A stretch of 64,000 nucleotides of DNA, from NCBI RefSeq assembly GCF_902170565.1, contig NZ_CABHXX010000121.1, positions 52,722 through 116,721 on the forward strand, in the 5' to 3' direction. The position numbers and the translations under genes are program-made. This document shows, piece after piece, positions 53,195 to 62,745 of this stretch; position 1 is the stretch's first letter, and each line of letters opens with the position of its first letter. Source of the stretch: Yersinia thracica (lineage in GTDB: Bacteria > Pseudomonadota > Gammaproteobacteria > Enterobacterales > Enterobacteriaceae). The notes under the pieces were generated by a model, which was not told the DNA's origin, searched no databases, and was given only the letters and a program-made list of their open reading frames with translations.

Positions 53195-54235
53195 CTAACG
53201 CTTTTTGCGATTGCGATGCATATCGATAGCCACCGCACTAACAATAATAATCCCTTTAATAATGTCTTGAATGTATGAATCGACACCAATAAAAGTAAAA
53301 CCACTTTTGATCAGGCCCAAAATCACCGCACCAATGAGGGTGCCGGTAATGCGCCCCACTCCCCCCATCAGACTACTACCGCCAATCACGGCGGCGGCAA
53401 TGGCATCCAGTTCATACGACTGACCCATGCTCGATTGCCCGCTACTGACTCGTGCCGCCAAAACAACCCCAGCAAGGCCTGCCAATCCCCCGGCGATGGT
53501 ATAAACCAGCACCAGATATTTATTAACATTAATACCAGAGACTTTCGCAGAAATCATATTCCCACCAATGGCATACACATATTTGCCGTAGCGGGTATGT
53601 TTCAGAGCAATATGAAAGATAATGGCAACAACCAAGAAAATAATGACCGGCATCGCGCCTTGCCCGATAGCCGTAAAATCATCAGAGAGAAAACTCACTG
53701 GGTTGCCTTTGGTATAATATTGAGCAAGTCCTCGGGCAGAAACCATCATCCCTAATGTTGCGATAAATGGTGGGATCCCTGTACGGGTAATCAAAAAACC
53801 ATTAATAAAACCACATAATATCCCAACCCCGACCCCTGCTGTAATAGGAATTGCCGCAGGTAAATCTAATAAGTGTGGATACATGGGGGAAATACTGTCT
53901 GATGTTTGCGCCAAACTGGCGGCGACTACAGCAGTTAAGGCAATTAAAGAGCCAGAAGAGAGATCAATACCGGTAGTAATAATGACTTGAGTTACCCCAA
54001 CAGCAATAATGCCAATAATTGCCACCTGTAGAATAATTAGTAACAACCGATTGGGATTCAATAAAAATGATTGATCACGAATAAACCAACCAAGAAGCTC
54101 AAAGATCAATGCGATACCAATCATGACAATAAAAATACCGGTATCTTTAGGTAGTTTTCCTTTTAGCCCGGCCAGGAATGAATGTTCTGTTATCGAGCCA
54201 GTTGTCAGTGATTTATCAATTTTTACATTATTCAT
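53195..54235 (-). CDS. Sugar ABC transporter permease (RbsC-like)
   Basis: This 346-residue inner-membrane permease of the CUT2 class has about eight to ten helices, with VTQVIITTGIDLSSGSLIAL and the EAA-like region AIGGNMISAKVSGINVNKY. Inositol and rhizopine permeases are the closest type I recognise. The ATG at 54235 gives a better spacing (8 nt) to AAAGG than the ATG two codons earlier at 54241. It follows the ATPase gene by about 15 bp and is the last gene of the operon. Confidence 0.9.
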   Translation of the reverse strand: MNNVKIDKSLTTGSITEHSFLAGLKGKLPKDTGIFIVMIGIALIFELLGWFIRDQSFLLNPNRLLLIILQVAIIGIIAVGVTQVIITTGIDLSSGSLIALTAVVAASLAQTSDSISPMYPHLLDLPAAIPITAGVGVGILCGFINGFLITRTGIPPFIATLGMMVSARGLAQYYTKGNPVSFLSDDFTAIGQGAMPVIIFLVVAIIFHIALKHTRYGKYVYAIGGNMISAKVSGINVNKYLVLVYTIAGGLAGLAGVVLAARVSSGQSSMGQSYELDAIAAAVIGGSSLMGGVGRITGTLIGAVILGLIKSGFTFIGVDSYIQDIIKGIIIVSAVAIDMHRNRKKR

Positions 54236-54254
54236 TATCATTACCTTTCTACAA

Positions 54255-55739
54255 TTATTCAGATGCCAATGCCATTATTTTCTCTTGGCTAGCGTCTTGT
54301 TTATCTAATATTCCCGTAATATTTCCACCATGCATGACCATAACTCTGTCACTCATACCGAGAATTTCAGGTAATTCTGAAGAGACTAATATAATAGCAA
54401 CACCACGGTTTGCCAGTTCACTAATTAACCGGTAAATTTCCGATTTGGCTCCGACATCAATACCACGAGTTGGCTCATCAAGAATAAGTATTTTAGGCTG
54501 GGCTAATAACCAACGTGCAATTAAAACTTTCTGCTGATTCCCTCCACTTAAGTTATTAATAATTTGATCCATCGTGGGGGTTTTGATATTTAATTTTTTA
54601 ATCTGCTCCATGCAGTCTTGTGCCATTTTTCCATGACTAACAAAACCTCTTTTATTGATATAATCTGAGATATTAACAATACTCATATTCTCGACCACTG
54701 ACAGCACGAGGAATAATCCTGATTTTTTGCGGTCTTCAGTCAAAAAAGCTAATCCCTGTTCAATAGCTATTGATGGAGAGTCGATATTGACAGGTAAGCC
54801 CTCAATAAAAATTTCGCCACTATCCGCAGGATGCATGCCAAACAGGCTTTCCATTACTTCACTGCGACCAGCTCCAACCAAACCCGCGACACCCAGTATT
54901 TCACCACGTTTCACAGAAAATGAAATATCATGGAACAAGCCTTTACGCCGCAAACTATTGACTCTTAATACTTCTTCACCAATATTATTATTAAATTTTG
55001 GGAACATATGAGTTAACTCACGCCCCACCATCATGGTAATTAATGATTGTTTTGTCAGGTTTTCAGTCTTATCCGTAGCAACAAACATACCATCACGAAA
55101 GATACTGACTTCATCCGTGATTTCAAAAATTTCATCCATTTTATGGCTAATATAAATAATACCTTTCCCTTGTTCTTTTAATTCCTTAATAATCGCAAAA
55201 AGGTGAAATACTTCACCTTCTGTTAAGGCTGATGTTGGTTCGTCCATGATTAACACATCAGCATCATAGGAAACGGCTTTAGCTATTTCTACCATCTGCT
55301 GGCTGGCAATACTTAACTCGCCGACTATCATATTAGGTTTTAATTTTATATTAAGGTGTTGCAATAAAGTTCGTGTTTTACTGTTCAGTAAATCATGATT
55401 AACTAATCCATAGTGAACCGGTTCTCTTCCTAGCCAGATATTTTCTGCGACTGTCATATGTGGAACTAAATTCAGTTCTTGATGAATCATTGCAATTCCG
55501 GCATGGAGTGCATCTAAAGTATCCTCAAAAGTAATTGTCTCACCTCTTACTTTTATCGAACCTTCATCCGGGTGATATATCCCAATCAAACACTTCATCA
55601 ATGTAGATTTACCCGCGCCATTCTCTCCCATTAATGCATGGACACTACCTGGCTTTATTTTAATGCCCACTTTATTCAGAGCCTTGACACCAGGAAATTG
55701 TTTACTAATGCCCTCAGCCTCGAGAATGTAAGGATACAT
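54255..55739 (-). CDS. Sugar ABC transporter ATPase, double-domain (RbsA-like)
   Basis: This 494-residue CUT2 ATPase has two fused nucleotide-binding domains. The N-terminal half has Walker A GENGAGKST (about 39-47) and Walker B LIMDEPTSAL. The C-terminal half has a degenerate P-loop (GLVGAGRSE), signature LSGGNQQKV and Walker B LILDEPTRGID. That asymmetry is normal for RbsA-type proteins. GGAGATGG precedes the ATG. Confidence 0.92.
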   Translation of the reverse strand: MYPYILEAEGISKQFPGVKALNKVGIKIKPGSVHALMGENGAGKSTLMKCLIGIYHPDEGSIKVRGETITFEDTLDALHAGIAMIHQELNLVPHMTVAENIWLGREPVHYGLVNHDLLNSKTRTLLQHLNIKLKPNMIVGELSIASQQMVEIAKAVSYDADVLIMDEPTSALTEGEVFHLFAIIKELKEQGKGIIYISHKMDEIFEITDEVSIFRDGMFVATDKTENLTKQSLITMMVGRELTHMFPKFNNNIGEEVLRVNSLRRKGLFHDISFSVKRGEILGVAGLVGAGRSEVMESLFGMHPADSGEIFIEGLPVNIDSPSIAIEQGLAFLTEDRKKSGLFLVLSVVENMSIVNISDYINKRGFVSHGKMAQDCMEQIKKLNIKTPTMDQIINNLSGGNQQKVLIARWLLAQPKILILDEPTRGIDVGAKSEIYRLISELANRGVAIILVSSELPEILGMSDRVMVMHGGNITGILDKQDASQEKIMALASE

Positions 55740-55928
55740 ATCACCATCTCCATACCATTATTTGGAATGAGTGCCGTATTTGTTAATCTGACATAATAAA
55801 TACGGCGTCACCTTTCTATAAAAAAGAATAAATACACATATTATCTTTGCGTATAAGCCTAATTTTGAAAAGATATCACCCCACTCCATGAGTATTATTT
55901 ATTGACTACCGGCCTAAGATAATTATAT

Positions 55929-56858
55929 TTATTTTTTGTTTTTATTCGCGAAATCTTGATAGTTATCTTTGGTAATAAGTTGGTAAGGGATCATTACGCT
56001 ACTTTCAACTTTCTGGCCAGACGCTAATTTAATCGCAGTCTCTACCGCCCCCTCTCCCTGTCCTTTGGCATCCTGGAAAATACTGATATTGAGGTCACCT
56101 TTTTTAATAAACTCAAGTGCGTCCGGCGTACCATCAATCCCACCGATCACAACACCTTTTTTCTTCGCTTGTTTTAAAGCAAGAATAGCGCCGATTGCCA
56201 TTTCATCGTTATTTGAAGCAATCGCATCTATTTGCTGCCCGGAGAGGATCCAGTCAGTTGTGACATCAACGGCCTCTTTACGGAAGAATTTCGCGGTTTG
56301 TTTATCAATAATATGAATATCTGGGTACTGAGCGGCGACTTTCTCAACCCCGCGTGTTCTGTCACGGGTTGCCTCACTCGAGAGTTCCCCCATAAGGATC
56401 ATAACATTACCCTTGCCACCCATCAGCTTTGCAAGTTCCTCCATCTGTAGGCGTCCTGCGAGTTCAGAATCAGAACCCACATAGGCCATACCTGCCGGCA
56501 AAGTTATCTCCGGGCGACGATTGACAAAAACTAATGGAATTTTGGCTTTTTCAGCTAATTTAATCATGGGCTTCACGCCTTGAGTATCAACTGGGTTTAG
56601 AATAATGGCATCAACACCTTGGCTAACAAAATTTTCTACTTGCTGAATTTGTTGAGCAATATCTCCTTTTGCATCTTCAAACTGTCCAGAAACATTACCC
56701 TCTTCTTTCATTTTATTTTGCATGGACTGACGCAGTATTGTCAGGAAGTTGTCATCGAAGTAAGCCATAGAAACACCAATCTTAAGGTCTTTAGCATAGG
56801 TGCCCAGTGGCAGCATACAGATAGCGAGTGAGGTAATAATGATTTTTTTCAGCTTCAT
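55929..56858 (-). CDS. Periplasmic sugar-binding protein (ribose/inositol class)
   Basis: This 309-residue cluster B receptor has a signal peptide (1-22, cleaved near TYA). The mature start DLKIGVSMAYFDDNFLTILR resembles inositol- and rhizopine-binding proteins more than RbsB. FVNRRPEI and ASNNDEMAIGAILALKQA line the expected ligand pocket and hinge. AAGGAT precedes the ATG. It is the first gene of a three-gene importer operon; a 189-bp gap separates it from the ATPase gene. The ligand is not certain. Confidence 0.9.
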   Translation of the reverse strand: MKLKKIIITSLAICMLPLGTYAKDLKIGVSMAYFDDNFLTILRQSMQNKMKEEGNVSGQFEDAKGDIAQQIQQVENFVSQGVDAIILNPVDTQGVKPMIKLAEKAKIPLVFVNRRPEITLPAGMAYVGSDSELAGRLQMEELAKLMGGKGNVMILMGELSSEATRDRTRGVEKVAAQYPDIHIIDKQTAKFFRKEAVDVTTDWILSGQQIDAIASNNDEMAIGAILALKQAKKKGVVIGGIDGTPDALEFIKKGDLNISIFQDAKGQGEGAVETAIKLASGQKVESSVMIPYQLITKDNYQDFANKNKK

Positions 56859-57434
56859 GATCTATATCCTTCAATAATGGAATGCATTAACATCTCGATG
56901 CCTATTTATTGAAAATAATTTTTTACAAGTACTTAGTTCAGTACAGTGTAAAATCGCTATTTTAGACATTTCAATGCGCTTTCCGAGAATGTACCTGCCC
57001 CATTCTCGGTTTCTTTTATTAAAAAAATAATATAAAACAATAGAATAACATTCTTGCAACTCTTGTAATGATCCTCTCTTTTATTTTTAAACGGTTATTT
57101 CAAAATTAAGATTATTGAAATTTTTAACACCAAACAACCGAAATATGTGTTTTGAACCCAGAGAATAACAAAACTATGACAGGGATCTAACAAATGATGA
57201 TAATTTGAGCGCTACTGAAGGTAGCCATGAGACTCAGCAAGTGGAAAGCTGCCAGCATGTCATTCGTGAAAAGAAAGGAAAGAAATCAGAAATAGGTAAG
57301 CAAGGTGAAAAAAATGAAAGAAAATAATAGAGTAATGGCTACGACGAAAGTTGTGTCATCACTCCAGTGTTTAATTTAAATATCATTATAAAACAATATA
57401 TTATCTCTATTGTTTACAATAAAAAATCAACATA
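56859..57434. other. 576-bp spacer upstream of the ABC operon
   Basis: AT-rich region between the binding-protein gene and hutD, both leftward. No credible gene. It must contain the importer promoter. The only structured element seen is the hairpin at 56983-57019. No transcription factor site could be assigned. Confidence 0.45.
56983..57019 (+). terminator. Plus-strand terminator-like hairpin upstream of the binding-protein gene
   Basis: CCGAGAATG (56983-56991) pairs perfectly with CATTCTCGG (57001-57009) around a 9-nt loop, followed by TTTCTTTTAT. On the minus strand no T-run follows. There is no plus-strand gene before it, so it may end a small RNA, or it may be an operator or leader structure of the importer operon. 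Confidence 0.6.
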
Positions 57435-58007
57435 TTATCGTTCGGGCAATAGATTTACCCACAATAGACAACTGTTAGTAGCCAGTGGTTGTAATTGACC
57501 ACTTTTGATTGCAGGTAACCACCAACATCCTTGCGCAGCTGTCAGTTCGTGTGTTTCGGTGTGGCTAATAAGCCATTTTCCCCTCACCACATAGACCAAC
57601 CCACCATGTGATGCAGGAAGTTCTTGCGGCGAACTAATTGACGCCACACTAGCCTGCCAACAACCTCGTCGGGTCATGATATTAAAATCCTGGCTAGTTC
57701 CACCGAGTAAATGGGCATGGATAGGAATATCACCAGGAAAAGCAAAAGGTTGCAATAGCGTTGAAAGTGTATGCGCCTCCCAGTCTGGGCTGGAGAGAAC
57801 CACCCCCTCACCAGAGAGTAATGTAATCGACCGGTCAATATCAGGAAATATTGAAAATGGGCCATCTTGTTCAATCGTCGCGATGCTGGCACGCCAGGCA
57901 AAATCCTCCCCCCCGACAGGCCAACAGGCAATTTCGCGGGTTTCACCACCACCATTTCGCCATCGGCTAACCGGCAAACTAGCAAAATCAAAAACGGTAA
58001 AGCTCAT
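57435..58007 (-). CDS. hutD: HutD family protein
   Basis: This 190-residue cupin-like HutD protein has SRWRNGGGETREIACWP and WRASIATIEQDGPFS near the N-terminus. HutD is widespread in hut operons and has been proposed to limit pathway activity; its biochemical role is unclear. ATG at 58007 has AGGAGG at a 4-nt spacing, better than the ATG at 58010. It overlaps the hutF stop, so the two are coupled. Confidence 0.9.
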   Translation of the reverse strand: MSFTVFDFASLPVSRWRNGGGETREIACWPVGGEDFAWRASIATIEQDGPFSIFPDIDRSITLLSGEGVVLSSPDWEAHTLSTLLQPFAFPGDIPIHAHLLGGTSQDFNIMTRRGCWQASVASISSPQELPASHGGLVYVVRGKWLISHTETHELTAAQGCWWLPAIKSGQLQPLATNSCLLWVNLLPER

Positions 58008-59377
58008 CATACCTCCTGTTGACAGGCTTTTAGTACCGCCAGAAAAGCCTGTGCAGTTTGCTGTTGCATTGGATGATATCTATCCACTATTACCGCGTTG
58101 CCCGCCACATAAACATCCCGAATTTGCGATTTATCCCCCGCAAATAACCACCGATTCAATAAAGAAGCAGATTCTGTGCCACCAATATAAGGATCATCAC
58201 CATCCAAAACTAACCAGTCAGCACGATACCCCTCAGCTAGCTGGCCAATATTACTACCGCAAGCTTGCCTCCCTCCGGCTAAAGCTTGGGTATAAAGTAA
58301 ATCCGCTACCGCTGGATATTGTTCATTCGTCAGACGATTACGGCGCTGATCACGCAAGCGCTGTCCATATTCCAACCATCGTAATTCTTCCACTATATTC
58401 AAAGAAACATGGCTATCAGAGCCTATTCCCCAACATCCTTGGTGCTGTAAATAATCTACTGCGGGGAAAATACCGTCACCTAAATTGGCTTCCGTTGTTG
58501 GGCATAATCCAGCGACTGCCTGACTATTAGCCAATCGAACAAGTTCTGACTCATCCAAATGTGTGGCATGAACCAGGCACCAACGGCTATCGACCTCTAA
58601 ATTGTCATACAACCACGCCACTGGCCGTTGCCCGCTCCAGGCCAGACAGTCGTTAACCTCTTTTTGCTGCTCGGCAATATGAATATGCACAGGTAGCTGT
58701 TTATCAGAAACCTGTAAAACCTCCTGCATCTGGCTTAACTCTACTGCGCGCAGTGAATGAAAACATAACCCCAAGTTTTGCAAAGGCTGATTCACCAGTT
58801 GTTTACTGATAACTTGCTGCTGCTTGAGATAGTTTTCTGTCGTTTGAATGAAGCGGCGCTGCCCCTGTTGGGCCGGTTGGCCACCAAACCCGGCATAACT
58901 GTACAGAACGGGTAATAGAGTCATCCCAATTCCCACGTCCTGCGCAGCCTGGCTGAGTTGCGATGTCATTTCCCCTGGGTCACTGTATGGGTTACCGTCG
59001 ATACTGTGATGTAAATAATGAAATTCTGCGACCTGGGTATAGCCGCCTTTTAGCATGTCTATATATAACTGACGGGCAATCACACCGATATGCTCCGGTG
59101 TCAATCGCTGCACCAGTCGATACATCAAATCACGCCACGTCCAAAAACTATCCTGTGGATTACCGGCAATCTCAGCTAACCCCGACATCATGCGTTGGAA
59201 AGCATGAGAATGGAGATTGGGCATGCCTGGCACTATTGGCCCGGGAAGTATCTGGCAACCTACATCACTGCTGCCCTTCATAATGCGCTGAATGTTCCCC
59301 TGTTCATTGACAGTTATCTGTACGTCATTCGCCCATCCATCAGGTAAAAAAGCACGTTTGGTAAAATAAACTGGCAT
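58007..59377 (-). CDS. hutF: Formimidoylglutamate deiminase HutF
   Basis: HutF hydrolyses N-formimino-glutamate to N-formylglutamate and ammonia. The 456-residue amidohydrolase has metal motif NLHSHAFQRMMSG (about 54-66), then HVLHATHLDE-type (LVHATHLDESEL) and GIGSDSHVSLN. Its presence with HutG indicates the two-step branch rather than the single-step formiminoglutamase branch. It is divergent from hutC. Confidence 0.93.
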   Translation of the reverse strand: MPVYFTKRAFLPDGWANDVQITVNEQGNIQRIMKGSSDVGCQILPGPIVPGMPNLHSHAFQRMMSGLAEIAGNPQDSFWTWRDLMYRLVQRLTPEHIGVIARQLYIDMLKGGYTQVAEFHYLHHSIDGNPYSDPGEMTSQLSQAAQDVGIGMTLLPVLYSYAGFGGQPAQQGQRRFIQTTENYLKQQQVISKQLVNQPLQNLGLCFHSLRAVELSQMQEVLQVSDKQLPVHIHIAEQQKEVNDCLAWSGQRPVAWLYDNLEVDSRWCLVHATHLDESELVRLANSQAVAGLCPTTEANLGDGIFPAVDYLQHQGCWGIGSDSHVSLNIVEELRWLEYGQRLRDQRRNRLTNEQYPAVADLLYTQALAGGRQACGSNIGQLAEGYRADWLVLDGDDPYIGGTESASLLNRWLFAGDKSQIRDVYVAGNAVIVDRYHPMQQQTAQAFLAVLKACQQEV

Positions 59378-59451
59378 AGCGATATCCCAATATTTTGTTC
59401 AGAGTCAAACGCGCTGAGCAGCAGCTGCGTCAATTAATTAAATCACTCACT

Positions 59452-59467
59452 TGTATAGACATATACA
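59452..59467. promoter_or_regulatory. HutC operator in the hutF/hutC spacer
   Basis: TGTATAGACATATACA is an inverted repeat, TGTATA-N4-TATACA, resembling the HutC consensus TGTATA-TACA. It lies in the divergent spacer and could control hutFD and autoregulate hutC. Confidence 0.65.
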
Positions 59468-59526
59468 CACGCTAAATTCAACCGTAGACTTAGCATATAA
59501 TTTTCTTATTTGACGAGGTTAACGTC

Positions 59527-60294
59527 GTGGCGGAACAACAAGCGACCTTACAATTGAGTCCCGCAATGGACGATACTCCGGCTCCAATTTATCAACGGGT
59601 TAAACTGGCTATCATGCGCCAAATCAGAACCGGAGTCTGGCAGCCCCACCAGCGCGTCCCTTCGGAGAGTGAGCTGGTTGCAGAGTTAGGGGTCAGTCGT
59701 ATGACCATCAACCGAGCGCTACGCGAACTCACCAGTGAAGGTTTTCTAATCCGCATGCAAGGCGTAGGGACCTTTGTTGCTGAAGCAAAAGCGCACAGTG
59801 CCTTACTTGAAGTTCATAATATTGCTGACGAAATCACCGCGCGCGGACATCTTCACAGCAGTAAAATTTTGCAGTTAGAGGCGCGGCCAGCAAACCCTGA
59901 AGAGGCGATTGCTTTAGGTATTCAGCCCGGCCAGCAACTGTTCTACTCGCAAATTGTTCATTATGAGAATGACATCCCTATTCAAGTCGAAAATCGTTGT
60001 GTCAATCCAAACACCGCGCCCGATTATATGAAACAGGATTTCAATCAGATAACCCCTTACAGCTACCTCACCCAAGCGGCCCCGTTGACTGAAGGTGAAC
60101 ATATTGTTGAAGCGGTGATCCCAAATCTACTTGAGCGCCAGCTACTGCAATTAGATGAACATGAACCTTGTTTACTGATTCGCCGCCGAACCTGGTATGG
60201 AAAAGTAATTGTGACCGCAGCTCAACTGCTTTACCCCGGTTCTCGCTATCAGCTCTATGGCCGTTTTACCCCACAAGGTACCGTTACGTCCTGA
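59527..60294 (+). CDS. hutC: Histidine utilisation repressor HutC (GntR/UTRA)
   Basis: HutC represses hut genes and is released by urocanate. The 255-residue protein has a GntR winged helix (about 18-85, RVPSESELVAELGVSRMTINRAL) and a UTRA ligand domain (about 100-245). The start codon is GTG at 59527 with GACGAGG upstream. A TGTATATACA operator lies between it and hutI, so it can control both flanking units. Confidence 0.94.
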   Translation: MAEQQATLQLSPAMDDTPAPIYQRVKLAIMRQIRTGVWQPHQRVPSESELVAELGVSRMTINRALRELTSEGFLIRMQGVGTFVAEAKAHSALLEVHNIADEITARGHLHSSKILQLEARPANPEEAIALGIQPGQQLFYSQIVHYENDIPIQVENRCVNPNTAPDYMKQDFNQITPYSYLTQAAPLTEGEHIVEAVIPNLLERQLLQLDEHEPCLLIRRRTWYGKVIVTAAQLLYPGSRYQLYGRFTPQGTVTS

Positions 60295-60389
60295 TCAATT
60301 TTATTTCTCTTCGAGAACTGCGAAGTGTTACGCAATTGTTTAAATCCCTATCTTGCCGATAGTGAATTTATGCGCTAGGTTGTCCATGA

Positions 60390-60401
60390 TTGTATATACA
60401 A
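60390..60401. promoter_or_regulatory. HutC operator upstream of hutIG
   Basis: TTGTATATACAA is a perfect palindrome containing the full HutC core TGTATATACA, 29 bp before the hutI start. Confidence 0.75.
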
Positions 60402-60429
60402 CTTAACACTGAAGATCTTGGGGAGCCTG

Positions 60430-61650
60430 ATGGTGTCAACAATTCACTGCGACAGTTTGTGGTACGGTGCCGATATCGTGACTATGCGTGGCGGGAAATA
60501 TCACCTGATCTCGCAAGGGGCAATGGCGGTTACTGACGGTAAAATAGTCTGGATCGGGCCCTATAATGAATTACCCATGCTCAATGCCTCACGCGAGGTT
60601 GTCTACCAAGGCGGCCTGATTACTCCTGGATTAATTGATTGCCATACCCACTTGGTGTTTGGCGGTGATCGTAGTGCCGAATTCGAACAACGGCTTAATG
60701 GCGTGAGTTATGCTGACATTGCCGCCAATGGTGGCGGTATTGTATCGACTGTAAAAGCGACGCGAAATACCAGCGAACAGCAATTATTGGAGCAAGCTTT
60801 ATTTCGTCTAAAACCCCTCCTTGCTGAAGGAGTGACCTGCATTGAAATAAAATCCGGTTACGGCCTTAGCCTTGAAAGTGAAATGAAAATGCTCCGCGTG
60901 GCCCGCCGGTTGGGTCAATTACTGCCTGTGATGGTCAAAACAACTTGTTTGGCAGCGCATGCTCTGCCACCTGAGTTTGCGGGTCGAGCTGATGATTATA
61001 TTGATTTTGTTTGTGGCACTATCATTCCCGAAGTCGCCAACGAAAAGTTAGCCGACGCTGTTGATGCTTTTTGTGAACATCTGGCATTCTCGCCCGCACA
61101 AGTTGAGCGCGTATTTGTCGCCGCGCAACAAGCAGGTTTACCGGTCAAACTACATGCTGAACAACTTTCTTCCTTAAATGGGAGCACTCTGGCCGCCAAA
61201 TTTAACGCCATGTCAGCAGATCATCTTGAATACGCAACGGAGTCAGATGTCCAGGCAATGGCTAATGCTGGCACCGTCGCGGTATTACTGCCGGGTGCTT
61301 ATTATTTGTTACGAGAAACACAATGTCCTCCAATTGAGCTGTTTCGCCAATATAATGTACCAATGGCATTAGCCAGTGATGCCAATCCGGGAACATCCCC
61401 CGCACTCTCCCTACGTTTGATGCTCAATATGGCATGCACATTATTCCGTATGACACCGGAAGAAGCGTTAGCGGGTGTCACTTGCCATGCGGCTCAAGCT
61501 CTCGGGTTACAAGATACCCAAGGAACACTAGAGACCGGTAAATTAGCCAATTGGGTCCATTGGCCATTATCACGCCCTGCAGAATTGGCTTACTGGCTCG
61601 GAGGTCAATTACCTGTAACTGTTGTTTTTCAAGGAGATGCCCGACCATGA
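60430..61650 (+). CDS. hutI: Imidazolonepropionase HutI
   Basis: HutI opens imidazolone-5-propionate to formiminoglutamate. The 406-residue amidohydrolase has the HxH metal motif [13 protein letters not shown] (about 68-80), IEIKSGYGL, and the late motifs HAEQLSS and [11 protein letters not shown]. The ATG at 60430 has GGGAG 5 nt upstream; the open frame extends to a TTG at 60418. It overlaps hutG by 4 bp (ATGA). Confidence 0.95.
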   Translation: MVSTIHCDSLWYGADIVTMRGGKYHLISQGAMAVTDGKIVWIGPYNELPMLNASREVVYQGGLITPGLIDCHTHLVFGGDRSAEFEQRLNGVSYADIAANGGGIVSTVKATRNTSEQQLLEQALFRLKPLLAEGVTCIEIKSGYGLSLESEMKMLRVARRLGQLLPVMVKTTCLAAHALPPEFAGRADDYIDFVCGTIIPEVANEKLADAVDAFCEHLAFSPAQVERVFVAAQQAGLPVKLHAEQLSSLNGSTLAAKFNAMSADHLEYATESDVQAMANAGTVAVLLPGAYYLLRETQCPPIELFRQYNVPMALASDANPGTSPALSLRLMLNMACTLFRMTPEEALAGVTCHAAQALGLQDTQGTLETGKLANWVHWPLSRPAELAYWLGGQLPVTVVFQGDARP

Positions 61651-62456
61651 ATTTAACTGATCCGTTAAGTTTTCGAGCAGGGAAACTGCCTTTATTAATC
61701 AGTATTCCACATGCTGGAACACGATTGACTCCCATCGTTGAGGCGGGATTGACCGATGCAGCTCACCCCCTATCAGATACCGACTGGCATATTCATCGTC
61801 TCTATGACTTCGCCCATAATATGGGTGCCAGTGTAGTGATAGGTCATTATTCCCGTTTAGTGGTCGACCTGAACCGCGCAGAAGATGATCAGCCGCTATA
61901 CACCACCGCAACCACTGGTTTATTCCCCGAAACACTGTTCGATGGTCGCCCTTGCTTTATGCCGGGTAAAACACCGCCCCCGCAGGAGCGTCAATCCTAC
62001 CTGTTACATATCTGGCGCCCTTACCACCAGCAACTTCAACTTGAGCTGGCGCGGCTTAAAGATAAATTTGGCTATGCATTACTACTTGATGCTCATTCGA
62101 TTGCCTCAGTTATCCCGAGGTTATTTGATGGACAGCTACCTGATTTGAATTTCGGAACCAACAGCGGGGCCAGTTGCGCACCCTCATTAAGTCAGCAATT
62201 GATAGAATGTTGCGAACGCCAAACTGCATTTAGCCATATATTAAATGGTCGCTTTAAAGGCGGTTATATAACTAGAGCATATGGTTTACCACAGACCCAC
62301 CAACACGCAGTACAACTCGAATTATCACAGTTAAACTATATGTCTGAAACTGAGCCTTACCCCTATTTGCCAGAACGTGCGGGTCACTTACAACCGTTAC
62401 TCCAGCAATTAGTCAATACCATGCTGACATGGGGCGAACAACATTATCAACACTGA
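61647..62456 (+). CDS. hutG: N-formylglutamate deformylase HutG
   Basis: HutG hydrolyses N-formylglutamate to glutamate and formate. The 269-residue N-formylglutamate amidohydrolase family protein has [41 protein letters not shown] and LLLDAHSI, which supply the zinc ligands. AAGGAG lies 10 nt before the ATG, and the ATGA overlap with hutI indicates coupling. Confidence 0.94.
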   Translation: MNLTDPLSFRAGKLPLLISIPHAGTRLTPIVEAGLTDAAHPLSDTDWHIHRLYDFAHNMGASVVIGHYSRLVVDLNRAEDDQPLYTTATTGLFPETLFDGRPCFMPGKTPPPQERQSYLLHIWRPYHQQLQLELARLKDKFGYALLLDAHSIASVIPRLFDGQLPDLNFGTNSGASCAPSLSQQLIECCERQTAFSHILNGRFKGGYITRAYGLPQTHQHAVQLELSQLNYMSETEPYPYLPERAGHLQPLLQQLVNTMLTWGEQHYQH

Positions 62457-62484
62457 TTTGCGCTAATACTTTCGCAGCCAATAA

Positions 62485-62647
62485 TATCTGTCATAGGCTA
62501 AGCTGCATGTGAGTTGCCTTGGTTCATTACTCAGTTCATCCATGGGCCTCGCCTCTGCAAGGCCGCTGCAAGTAGCGTTAAAATCTGCTCCCGGTAGATT
62601 TGTCTCTCTATTGCCGTCTTTATGCGACTCGAATTATTTAGTCTATA
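62485..62647. repeat. ERIC element with one insert and deleted core
   Basis: This 163-bp element runs from TATCTGTCATAGGCTAAGCT to CGAATTATTTAGTCTATA. Its middle, read on the minus strand, matches the right-hand insert of the long ERIC at 37481-37552 (AGCAGATTTTAACGCTAC and TGCAGCGGCCTTGCAGAGGC). The classical CCCCAGG/CTGGGG core is missing. It lies between hutG and the porin terminator. Confidence 0.8.
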
Positions 62648-62663
62648 TCTGAATATGTTAAAT

Positions 62664-62692
62664 GCAAAAAGGCGGGAATAACCCCGCCTTTC
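62664..62692 (-). terminator. Rho-independent terminator of the porin gene
   Basis: GGCGGG (62671-62676) pairs with CCCGCC (62683-62688). On the minus strand it is followed by TTTTT. A shorter TTTCT on the plus strand suggests it may work in both directions and also end hutG. Confidence 0.8.
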
Positions 62693-62745
62693 TCATTCAC
62701 CTATTTCCGACACAGAAAAGGATAATATTTACTGCTTAAATTAAC

